In this document: positions 9,144-16,101 of the stretch, piece by piece
Layout: each line of letters opens with the position of its first letter
Numbering within the stretch: the first letter of the stretch is position 1
Assembly: GCA_026400435.1 (NCBI GenBank)
Contig: JAPLOZ010000075.1
Coordinates: 1 to 40,679, forward strand
DNA from: Hyphomicrobiales bacterium
GTDB taxonomy: Bacteria > Pseudomonadota > Alphaproteobacteria > Rhizobiales > Rhizobiaceae
Direction: 5' to 3'
DNA: 40,679 nt
Made by a program: the position numbers and the translations under genes
The notes under the pieces: model-generated
Databases searched by the model: none
Seen by the model: the letters and a program-made list of their open reading frames with translations, nothing else
What the model was told of the DNA's origin: nothing

Positions 9144-9727
9144 GGCCTGCCATGGAAATCGATCTGGCCGGCGCCGGCGTCGCGCTCGAAGGCGACATCA
9201 ATCCCATCGCCGAGGCTGCCCTGGCTGCCCTGCTCTTAAATGGCGGGCGGGTCGCCGAATATGCGTCTGCCGATGTCCTGCTCGTTTCCTGCCCGCTCCG
9301 ACCTCAATCGCCCCCTGCGGACGTCCGCGAGAGACTCGGCTCCGCTCGGCAATCCGCGACAGGAATGGCCGGGCGCGGCAAAGGGCGGATCATCTTCCTG
9401 TTGTCGGCGATAGCCGGCATGCCCATGCGTCGATATCCGGATTTTTCCACCGAAACGGCGGGACTTCTGGCCGGAATGCGGACGCTGGCAATGGAATTCG
9501 GGCCAAAAGTCTTGGTAAATGCCGTGGGTTTCGGCCTGATTGAGGACAAAAAATTGGTGGCGGGCGACGTGGCCATGCTCAGCCACGCTCCGACGGGCAG
9601 GCCCGGGACTATCTCGGAAGCGGTGGCGGCCGTACTGTTCCTTTGCGATCCGATGAACAGCTACACGACAGGCCAGATGCTTGTCGTCGACGGCGGCTGG
9701 AGCGCCGGCTACGGGCGCAACTTCTGA
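9140..9727 (+). CDS. SDR-like protein lacking cofactor glycine motif and Tyr/Lys
   Basis: The C-terminal two thirds follow the SDR fold: I-I-F-L-L-S (Ser89), [11 protein letters not shown], and the closing [13 protein letters not shown]. The N-terminal region is shortened to about 70 residues and has no T-G-x-x-x-G-x-G. At the Tyr and Lys positions, spaced normally from Ser89, there are Phe102 and Thr106. It is 195 residues against a usual 250. The frame is clean, so it looks like a maintained non-catalytic homologue rather than a fresh pseudogene. Its start overlaps the stop of the upstream SDR, suggesting coupled translation and possibly a heteromer. The alternative start at 9152 is equally possible. 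Confidence 0.75.
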   Translation: MRPAMEIDLAGAGVALEGDINPIAEAALAALLLNGGRVAEYASADVLLVSCPLRPQSPPADVRERLGSARQSATGMAGRGKGRIIFLLSAIAGMPMRRYPDFSTETAGLLAGMRTLAMEFGPKVLVNAVGFGLIEDKKLVAGDVAMLSHAPTGRPGTISEAVAAVLFLCDPMNSYTTGQMLVVDGGWSAGYGRNF

Positions 9728-9797
9728 GCCAACCAATCTATGGAAACCAATCCCCTGGCCTTCTATGGTGCCGCGTTGCGGGCGTGGAGATGTAGCG

Positions 9798-10829
9798 ATG
9801 GCGGGGAAAGCCGGTAGCGGAGACAAGCAGCAGACGCGGCTCGGCGTTCGCGAGATCGCCAAGCGCGTCGGCGTGGCGCCGATGACCGTTTCGCGCGTGT
9901 TGTCCAATCCCGACATGGTATCGCCCGAGACACGGGCGAAAGTTCTCGAAGCCATAGAAAAGGCCGGCTTCGTGCCCAACCGGCTGGCGTCAAGCATGCG
10001 CGGCGCCGGACGCATGATCGGCACGGTCGTGCCGCCGCTGATCAATTCGGGCATTGCCGAACAGGTGCAGGGCATGTCCGACGAATGCCACGAAAGCGGC
10101 TATTCGATGCTCTTGGTGCAGGGCGAATTCACACGCGACGCCGAGGAGAAATCGATCCGCACGCTGCTCGGCTGGCGACCCGCCGGGATGATCCTGCAAA
10201 GCTTCGTGCAGAGCGACGCGGCGCGCGCGCTGCTGAAGCGCAGTGGTGCGCCGGTGGTGGAGATTTCCGAGATCAAGGGACGCAAGCCGCTCGACATGGT
10301 TGTCGGCGTCTCCAATTTCGAGACGGCCTACGCAATGACCATGCATCTCGCCGCCAAGGGCTACAAGCGCATTGGCTTCGTGTCGACGCCGATCCACGGC
10401 AACGACCGCCTGCAGCAGCGCCGCACCGGCTACCATGCCGCGCTGTCGGAGCTCGGGATAAAGAACCACGACGACATGGAGGTCGAGGTTCCCATCACCG
10501 CACAAGGTGGTGCGCTGGCGCTGAATACGCTTACGGACCGGCACAAGGACATCGACGCGATCTTCTTTTCGAGTGACACACTGGCGGTCGGCGCGATCCA
10601 GGAATGCCACCGCCGCCGCTGGGCGGTGCCCGGCCGCATCGCCATCGCCGGTTACGGCGACATGGATCTCGCGGCACAGCTTTTTCCGCCGCTCACCACT
10701 GTCCGCGTCAACCGCTACGAGATGGGCCGGCGGGCCGTGCGGCAATTGCTGGCGCGGCTCGGCGGCGACACCAAGTCGCCCACCATCACCAGCCTCGGCT
10801 TCGAGATCGTCGACCGCGAGAGCGCCTAG
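9798..10829 (+). CDS. LacI family transcriptional regulator
   Basis: The N-terminal helix-turn-helix (L-G-V-R-E-I-A-K-R-V-G-V-A-P-M-T-V-S-R-V-L) and hinge lie in the first 65 residues and are followed by a periplasmic-binding-protein-like effector domain (I-G-T-V-V-P-P... D-A-I-F-F-S-S-D-T-L-A-V-G-A); 343 residues in all. The protein resembles the gluconate-type GntR/IdnR branch of LacI, whose known operator is close to TGTTACCGGTAACA. Two sites TGRTACCGGTAYCA in this island (14676 and 20572) are the obvious targets. The ATG at 9798 starts the normal LacI N-terminus; the longer frame from 9681 overlaps the preceding gene. Its stop shares the bases CTAG with the stop of the convergent dehydratase gene. 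Confidence 0.92.
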   Translation: MAGKAGSGDKQQTRLGVREIAKRVGVAPMTVSRVLSNPDMVSPETRAKVLEAIEKAGFVPNRLASSMRGAGRMIGTVVPPLINSGIAEQVQGMSDECHESGYSMLLVQGEFTRDAEEKSIRTLLGWRPAGMILQSFVQSDAARALLKRSGAPVVEISEIKGRKPLDMVVGVSNFETAYAMTMHLAAKGYKRIGFVSTPIHGNDRLQQRRTGYHAALSELGIKNHDDMEVEVPITAQGGALALNTLTDRHKDIDAIFFSSDTLAVGAIQECHRRRWAVPGRIAIAGYGDMDLAAQLFPPLTTVRVNRYEMGRRAVRQLLARLGGDTKSPTITSLGFEIVDRESA

Positions 10830-12010
10830 CGCTTCTTCCTGGCCTTGTTGTCGGCGTCGGTGCCCAGCCGCTTTTCCCAGCCCTCGGTGTGCACGTTGAG
10901 ATAGGCCTGCGGATCGTAGGGATGGCCCTTGATGGCCTCGATATTCAGGTCGATGCCGAGGCCCGGCGCATCGGGCAGCGACAGGTGGCCATTCTTCGGA
11001 TCGACGGTTGTATGCCAGGTAACGAGATCGCGCGTCCACGGCTCGTTGAAGGCATCAAAGTGTTCCTGGATCAGGAAGTTCGACACCGCTGCCGCGAGCT
11101 GCAGGCAGACGGCCGTTGCCACCGGCCCGCCGCTCTGGTGTGGCGCGATGTAGCTGCCATGCGCCAATGCCAGGTTGGCGACCTGCATCGATGGCGCGAT
11201 GCCGCCGAGCGACATCGGCTCCGGCTGGAAGATGTTGACGCCGCCGCCTGCGGCCAGCGCGTAAAACTGGCCGACCGTGTCGTACATCTCGCCGGTGGCG
11301 ACCGGGATGGGCGAGCGGTGCGCGACTTCATGCACGGTCTCCTGCCGATCACGCGACGTCGGCTCCTCCCACCAGTAGATATGGAGGTCGGCGAATTTCT
11401 GGGCCGCCTGAAGTGCGGCGATCTCCGTGAAACGCGCATGCACGTCGATCAGGATCGACGTGTCCCTCGGCAGCTTGTCGCGCAGCATGCGGCAGATGTC
11501 GTAGGAGAGATTCAGCTCCTCACGCGAGATGAAGCCCTGCGCGGTGCCGAAAGGATCGAGCTTGAACGCCTTGAAGCCCTTGGCCAGAACGGCCTTGGCC
11601 GCGTCGAGGAATGCCTCAGGCGAGCGCTCGGTGCGGTACCAGCCGTTGGCGTAGCCGAGCACGCTGTCGCGCACTTGTCCGCCGAGCAACTGGTGGACCG
11701 GCACGCCGAGGCTCTTGCCGAGGATATCCCAGCAGGCGACTTCCACCGCCGCGATGACGGTGCGGTGGATGTGGCCGCCATCCAGCGACACGCTGTCGAG
11801 CATGCGCTTGGCGAGCGCGTTGATGCGGCGCGGATCCTGCCCGATCACCAGGTGCTTCAACTCGTGCACGCCCGCCTCGGTCGTCTTGATGAAGCCGTTC
11901 AGCGTGCCTTCGCCGATGCCGTGGATGCCCTTGTCGGTGTGGACCTTGACGAACAGCCAGTTCTTCCAGCCCGCGCCGACGGTGAAGGTTTCTATCTCGG
12001 TGATTTTCAT
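10826..12010 (-). CDS. Enolase-superfamily sugar-acid dehydratase (galactonate dehydratase-like)
   Basis: A 394-residue mandelate racemase/muconate lactonizing enzyme fold. The N-terminal capping domain contains G-E-G-T and W-D-I-L-G-K-S-L-G-V-P-V. The barrel carries K-L-D on strand 2, metal ligands D-V-H (with His in the DgoD-like position), W-W-E-E-P and A-T-G-E, and a late A-P-H-Q-S-G-G histidine. This pattern resembles D-galactonate dehydratase and relatives, which remove water from an aldonate to give a 2-keto-3-deoxy acid. The exact sugar cannot be told from sequence. It is the last gene of the minus-strand operon SDR, transketolase N, transketolase C, dehydratase, and starts 10 bases after the transketolase C gene. 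Confidence 0.88.
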   Translation of the reverse strand: MKITEIETFTVGAGWKNWLFVKVHTDKGIHGIGEGTLNGFIKTTEAGVHELKHLVIGQDPRRINALAKRMLDSVSLDGGHIHRTVIAAVEVACWDILGKSLGVPVHQLLGGQVRDSVLGYANGWYRTERSPEAFLDAAKAVLAKGFKAFKLDPFGTAQGFISREELNLSYDICRMLRDKLPRDTSILIDVHARFTEIAALQAAQKFADLHIYWWEEPTSRDRQETVHEVAHRSPIPVATGEMYDTVGQFYALAAGGGVNIFQPEPMSLGGIAPSMQVANLALAHGSYIAPHQSGGPVATAVCLQLAAAVSNFLIQEHFDAFNEPWTRDLVTWHTTVDPKNGHLSLPDAPGLGIDLNIEAIKGHPYDPQAYLNVHTEGWEKRLGTDADNKARKKR

Positions 12011-12019
12011 GCCGCGATC

Positions 12020-12997
12020 CTACTGCAGGGCGCCGATCTTGGCGACGATCGCCTCGGTGGTGATGCCGTAGCGCGCCTGCAGCGTCGGAACGGACCCGCA
12101 TTCAATGTAGCGGTCTGGCAGGCCGACGCGGGTGACCTTCTTGCCGACGCCGGAATCGAACAGCGTTTCCACGACAAGGCTGCCGAGCCCGCCGACAACG
12201 ACATGATTTTCGGCGGTGAGGACGTGGTCGACACCGGCACAGAAAGACGCGACGGCCTCGACATCGAAAGGCTTTATGGTCGGAACATGAAGCACCGCCA
12301 CCGCGACGCCGCGCTTGGCAAGAATATCGGCGGCATCGAGCGCTCGCTCGGTCATCAAGCCGGTCGAGACGATGCCGACATCCTTGCCGTCGCGCAGCGT
12401 CACCGCCTTGCCGATCTCGAATGTGTAGCTTGGATCGAGCACGACCGGCACGCCGCCGCGCAGGAGTCGCATATAGACCGGCCCCTGGTGGTCGGCGATA
12501 GCTGCGGTCGCGGCTTCGATTTCGGTGGCGTCGCAGGGATCGATGATGGTGAGCCCGGGAATCATGCGCATCAGCGCCAGATCCTCGATGGCCTGATGCG
12601 TACCGCCATAGCCGGTCGTCAATCCCGGCAGGCCGGCGATGATCTTCACATTGAGGTTTGAATGCGCGCAAGCGATAGCCACGAAGTCGAAGGCGCGTCG
12701 CGTGGCGAAGACGCCGTAGGTCGTGGCGAAGGGAACGAGTCCGGTGCGCGCCAGTCCGGCAGCAACCGCGACCAGATTCTGCTCGGCCATGCCGACATTG
12801 AAGAAGCGGTCGGGAAACGCGTCCCGGAAAGGATGAATGTCTGTGTATTTGCCGAGGTCGGCGGTGAGTCCGACGATGTCCGGCCTCGTCTGGCCGAGCT
12901 TCGCCAGAGCGCGTCCGAACGGCGCCTCGACGCTGGGCCGCCCGCCGGCAACCGCTTCGTCCTGGCCCATGGCCAGCGTTCTTGCAGGCGCGCTCAT
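12020..12997 (-). CDS. Transketolase C-terminal subunit (split transketolase)
   Basis: 325 residues cover the pyrimidine-binding and C-terminal transketolase domains: L-T-A-D-L-G, F-F-N-V-G-M-A-E-Q-N-L (with the catalytic Glu), then F-A-T-T-Y-G-V-F and G-L-T-T-G-Y-G-G-T-H-Q. The ATG at 12997 overlaps the stop of the N-terminal subunit gene (ATGA), which fits a two-chain enzyme made in equal amounts. Split transketolases are known in several sugar pathways, for example for apulose phosphate or sulfofructose. With no kinase in the island, an unphosphorylated ketose or keto-acid substrate is possible; that is inference. The open frame extends upstream to 13297, but that part overlaps the N-subunit gene. 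Confidence 0.9.
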   Translation of the reverse strand: MSAPARTLAMGQDEAVAGGRPSVEAPFGRALAKLGQTRPDIVGLTADLGKYTDIHPFRDAFPDRFFNVGMAEQNLVAVAAGLARTGLVPFATTYGVFATRRAFDFVAIACAHSNLNVKIIAGLPGLTTGYGGTHQAIEDLALMRMIPGLTIIDPCDATEIEAATAAIADHQGPVYMRLLRGGVPVVLDPSYTFEIGKAVTLRDGKDVGIVSTGLMTERALDAADILAKRGVAVAVLHVPTIKPFDVEAVASFCAGVDHVLTAENHVVVGGLGSLVVETLFDSGVGKKVTRVGLPDRYIECGSVPTLQARYGITTEAIVAKIGALQ

Positions 12998-13842
12998 TGC
13001 TTGGCTCCAACGCTCTGTTCGAAGTCGGCGATGATGCCGTCCCACTCCTTGACGTCGACGCGGAAGAAATGCGCCTTTTCGCTGGCCTCGATGCGCGCGA
13101 CGCCCTTGCCCGGCAGCGTGCGCAGGATGATCGCCGTGGGCTTGCCGTTTTGCGAACGCGCCAGCATCAGCGCGCCGACGATGGCGTTCATGTCGTTGCC
13201 GTCGATCTCGCTGACGTCCCAGCCGAAAGCGCGCCATTTGTCGGCGACCGGCTCCATGTCCAGAACGACAGGGCCGTCCGCCTGGATGCCGTTGCAATCG
13301 ACGAGCGCAACCAACCCGTCGAGCTTGAAATGACTCGCCGACATCGCGGCTTCCCAGGTCGAGCCTTCCTGCATCTCGCCGTCAGACAATTCGACGAAGA
13401 CGCGCGCCACCGATTTCTGCAGCCGCAATCCGAGCGCCTGTCCGACGGCCTGGCCGAGGCCGTGGCCGAGCGAACCGCCGATCAGTTCGACACCGGGCGT
13501 CGTGTCGAGCGTCGACATTTCGAGGCGGCTGTCATCGGCGCCATAGGTGGAGAGTTCATTGACCGGCAGGATGCCGGCCTCCGCCAGGGCTGCCCAGAGC
13601 GCGATCGAATAGTGGCCGGTGGACAGAAGGAAGCGGTCGCGTTCCGCCCATGTCACATCGGACGGATCGTAGCGCAATTCGTGAAAATAGAGCGCCGCAA
13701 GCGTGTCGGCGATGCCAAGGCCCTGACCGATGTATCCGGCGCCCTGGCCGCGCGCCATGGTGAGCATATGGCGGCGCAAATTCGTTGCGCGGCCTTCGAG
13801 CGTACCGATATCGGCGTCGCCGGGTGGAGAGTTTCTCAGCAT
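12994..13842 (-). CDS. Transketolase N-terminal (ThDP-binding) subunit
   Basis: 282 residues match the N-terminal half of transketolase: G-H-Y-S-I-A-L-W, G-G-S-L-G-H-G-L-G-Q-A-V-G, and the ThDP/Mg motif S-D-G-E-M-Q-E-G followed about 25 residues later by D-C-N-G. The first Gly of the usual G-D-G is Ser, which occurs in split transketolases. It pairs with the downstream gene, which supplies the pyrimidine-binding half. The start lies three bases after the SDR stop, so the operon is tightly packed. Confidence 0.9.
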   Translation of the reverse strand: MLRNSPPGDADIGTLEGRATNLRRHMLTMARGQGAGYIGQGLGIADTLAALYFHELRYDPSDVTWAERDRFLLSTGHYSIALWAALAEAGILPVNELSTYGADDSRLEMSTLDTTPGVELIGGSLGHGLGQAVGQALGLRLQKSVARVFVELSDGEMQEGSTWEAAMSASHFKLDGLVALVDCNGIQADGPVVLDMEPVADKWRAFGWDVSEIDGNDMNAIVGALMLARSQNGKPTAIILRTLPGKGVARIEASEKAHFFRVDVKEWDGIIADFEQSVGAKQ

Positions 13843-13845
13843 CGG

Positions 13846-14640
13846 TTAGTCCTTGTCGAGCCCGCCGGACATGTTGAGCCGTTCGGCGGTCATGTATTTC
13901 GGCGCATCGAGGGCGAGCCAGACGACAGCCTCGGCGACTTCGGAGATTTCGGCGCGGCGTCCCAGTGGAATGCGCTTCGTGCGCTCGTCGAGAAAGTCCT
14001 GCAGGTCGTTGCGGCCATTGACGCGGGCGAGATCGGCCTCCGTCGAGCGTTGCATCTCGGTGTCCATCATGCCGGGCGCCAGGCTGTTGACCAGCACGCC
14101 ATACGGCGCAAGCGCGACGGACGCCGCTCGCGTTATCGAATCGACGCCGGCCTTGCTCGCCGTGTAGGCGGTGTAGTCGGGCAACGCCATGCGCGAGCCA
14201 GGCGAGGTGATGTTGACGATACGGCCCGAGCGCTGGTCGCGCATCACGCGACCCGCCGCCTTGCAGGCCATGGCGAGCGCCGTGACGTTGAGCGCCAGGG
14301 TTCGGGTCCAGGACTTGTAGGTGGAGTCGAGAAATGGCTCGATCACGCCGTAGCCGGCGTTGTTGACCAGTATGTCGATGCCACCCCAGCGGTCGACCAC
14401 CCTCTGCACGGCCGCTTCCGGCGCACCTTCCAGCGTGAAATCGCCAACAATTTCCTCGACTTCCGCGCTTTGCGTGCGCACCAGGCGCGCAGTCTCGGCG
14501 ATCCCCTCGGCGTTGATATCCGTTATTGCGACGGCGCAGCCGCGCGCCGCAATCTGCACTGCCACCTCGCGGCCAAGACCGCCCGCCGCGCCGGTGACCA
14601 GCGCCCTTGGCGGCGTATTGTTCTTGATTTCGGCAGGCAA
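13846..14640 (-). CDS. SDR family oxidoreductase with intact active site
   Basis: A classical SDR with V-T-G-A-A-G-G-L-G, N-N-A-G-Y, catalytic Ser and Y-T-A-S-K. It is likely to oxidise or reduce a sugar, polyol or sugar-acid hydroxyl. The open frame reaches 14703, but that extension would overlap the promoter and LacI-type operator at 14675-14703. A TTG at 14640, preceded at seven bases by GGGAGGG, gives a normal SDR N-terminus and about 30 bases of leader, so I choose it. It is the first gene of the four-gene minus-strand operon. Of the three SDR-like proteins in the island it is the only one with a complete Ser-Tyr-Lys set. Confidence 0.87.
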   Translation of the reverse strand: MPAEIKNNTPPRALVTGAAGGLGREVAVQIAARGCAVAITDINAEGIAETARLVRTQSAEVEEIVGDFTLEGAPEAAVQRVVDRWGGIDILVNNAGYGVIEPFLDSTYKSWTRTLALNVTALAMACKAAGRVMRDQRSGRIVNITSPGSRMALPDYTAYTASKAGVDSITRAASVALAPYGVLVNSLAPGMMDTEMQRSTEADLARVNGRNDLQDFLDERTKRIPLGRRAEISEVAEAVVWLALDAPKYMTAERLNMSGGLDKD

Positions 14641-14665
14641 AAAGGCGCCCTCCCAGCGGCCAGTC

Positions 14666-14695
14666 TTGACGCGCTTGATACCGGTACCATAAAAT
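14666..14695 (+). promoter_or_regulatory. Promoter for the plus-strand dehydratase gene
   Basis: TTGACG at 14666-14671 and TAAAAT at 14690-14695 are 18 bases apart, and the LacI-type palindrome fills the spacer. The gene starts at 14772. Occupation of the operator would block this and the opposing promoter together. Confidence 0.55.
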
Positions 14696-14703
14696 CCTGT
14701 CAA
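14675..14703 (-). promoter_or_regulatory. Promoter for the SDR-transketolase-dehydratase operon
   Basis: On the minus strand TTGACA (14703-14698) is followed after 17 bases by TATCAA (14680-14675). The promoter of the binding-protein gene at 20558-20586 has the same two hexamers, the same spacing, and the same operator overlapping the -10. Confidence 0.7.
14676..14689. promoter_or_regulatory. LacI-family operator, site 1
   Basis: TGATACCGGTACCA is a 14-base near-perfect palindrome with the central CG typical of LacI-family operators. Its reverse complement is identical to the site at 20572-20585 (TGGTACCGGTATCA). It overlaps two divergent promoters. Confidence 0.78.
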
Positions 14704-14771
14704 CGGGATGCGGCGCTCGAACCGTGCTACAGGGGATCCAGTGCCGGAACGTCCGAAGGGGGAGGAAACAG

Positions 14772-15992
14772 ATGAAGGTAACCGCGGTCGAGACGCTGCA
14801 GCTTGCCGGGTTTCCGCACCTGTTCTGGCTGCGCGTTCATACCGACGCCGGCATCGTCGGCACCGGCGAGACGTTCTGGGCGCCGGGGCCGGTTGCCAGC
14901 TACATCCACGACAACGTCGCGCCTTATCTCCTCGGCAAGGACCCCCGCAACATCGAACTGCATGATCGCGCGCTTGGCAGCGTCTATGTCGGCGCGCGCG
15001 ACTCCGGGGCCGAGGTGCGCGGGAATTCGGCCGTGAACATCGCGCTGTGGGACATCTACGGCCAGGCGCTCGGCGAACCGCTGTGGCGGCTGCTCGGCGG
15101 CCGCACCCATGAGCGCGTGCCTGTGTACAACACCTGCGCGGGCTACAAGCATGTGCGCGCGACCAAGAAGAATGCGCTGTTCGAACGCGGCGAGGACTGG
15201 TCGCTTAAGCCGGGCGACTCCAACGAGGGTCCCTACGAGGATCTACTGGCCTGGCGCTACGACGCCGGCGAACTCGCAAAGAGTCTGCTGTCTGAAGGCA
15301 TCCGCGCCATGAAGATCTGGCCCTTCGATATCGCGGCCGAAGCATCCAACGGGACCCGCATTTCGCTGCCCGATCTCGACAAGGCGCTGGAGCCTTTTGG
15401 GAAGATCCGTGAGGCGGTCGGGCGCGACATGGAGATCATGGTCGAACTGCACGGCCTCTGGACATTGCCGCCGATGCTGCGCATCGCCGAGGCGCTCAAG
15501 GACTATGACGTGGCATGGCTGGAGGAGCCTATCCGCTACAACGAACTCGACGCAATGGCGGAGCTTGCGCGCCACAGCTCGATCCCGATCGCCGCCAGCG
15601 AAAGGCTGGCGTCACGGCAGATGTTCAAGCAACTGATCGACAAACGTGCCGCGTCGGTGATCATGATCGACCTGGCCTGGTGCGGAGGGCTGTCGGAGGC
15701 GCGTAAGATAGCCAACATGGCCGAAGCCAGCGAATTGCCTGTCACGCTGCATGACTGCACCGGGCCCATCGTGTATGCAGCGAGCTGCGCGCTGTCGGCG
15801 ACCCTGCCGAACGCCAACTACCAGGAAGCCGTGCGCGCCTACTACACGGGGTGGTACACGGAGATCGTCGCCGACATTCCGCCGGTCGCGGACGGCAGCG
15901 TCGCGCCGCTCGGCGGGCCGGGTCTCGGGCTCAGCTTGCGGCCCGAGCTGTTCGAGCGGCCGGATGCCACGGTGCGCACAACGAGGCTGTAA
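14772..15992 (+). CDS. Enolase-superfamily enzyme (second island dehydratase)
   Basis: A 406-residue MR/MLE-type protein: capping domain with G-T-G-E-T-F-W and W-D-I-Y-G-Q-A-L-G, and a barrel with K-I-W on strand 2, V-E-L-H-G-L-W (Glu rather than Asp as the first metal ligand, with a following His), W-L-E-E-P, A-A-S-E-R, and L-H-D-C-T-G-P near the end. This set differs from that of the dehydratase at 10826, so the two probably act on different sugar acids or at different steps. The ATG at 14772 is preceded by GGAGGAAACAG. It is transcribed away from the transketolase operon and shares the LacI-type operator. Confidence 0.85.
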   Translation: MKVTAVETLQLAGFPHLFWLRVHTDAGIVGTGETFWAPGPVASYIHDNVAPYLLGKDPRNIELHDRALGSVYVGARDSGAEVRGNSAVNIALWDIYGQALGEPLWRLLGGRTHERVPVYNTCAGYKHVRATKKNALFERGEDWSLKPGDSNEGPYEDLLAWRYDAGELAKSLLSEGIRAMKIWPFDIAAEASNGTRISLPDLDKALEPFGKIREAVGRDMEIMVELHGLWTLPPMLRIAEALKDYDVAWLEEPIRYNELDAMAELARHSSIPIAASERLASRQMFKQLIDKRAASVIMIDLAWCGGLSEARKIANMAEASELPVTLHDCTGPIVYAASCALSATLPNANYQEAVRAYYTGWYTEIVADIPPVADGSVAPLGGPGLGLSLRPELFERPDATVRTTRL

Positions 15993-16016
15993 GAGCCCTT
16001 CGACAGTAGACATTAT

Positions 16017-16027
16017 GCTATTATAAT
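16017..16027. promoter_or_regulatory. ATTATAATAGC motif, site 2 (reverse orientation)
   Basis: GCTATTATAAT with a perfect TATAAT at 16022-16027. CATTAT lies one base before it and CTATGAT directly after it, so the site reads as repeats of a CTATnAT-like unit. It lies 75 bases upstream of the E1 fusion gene. No good -35 is present at 17 bases. Confidence 0.6.
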
Positions 16028-16101
16028 CTATGATCCTGAATGCGAGCATAGGAACGCACGCGGCCGCATCATTGCGCGGCACGATGTGGAGGGAGGCTCG
16101 G

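Noticed and set aside
10604..12661. 685-codon plus-strand frame
   Set aside because: Antisense to the dehydratase and transketolase C genes and overlapping the 3' end of lacI; low-complexity H/R/D-rich translation.
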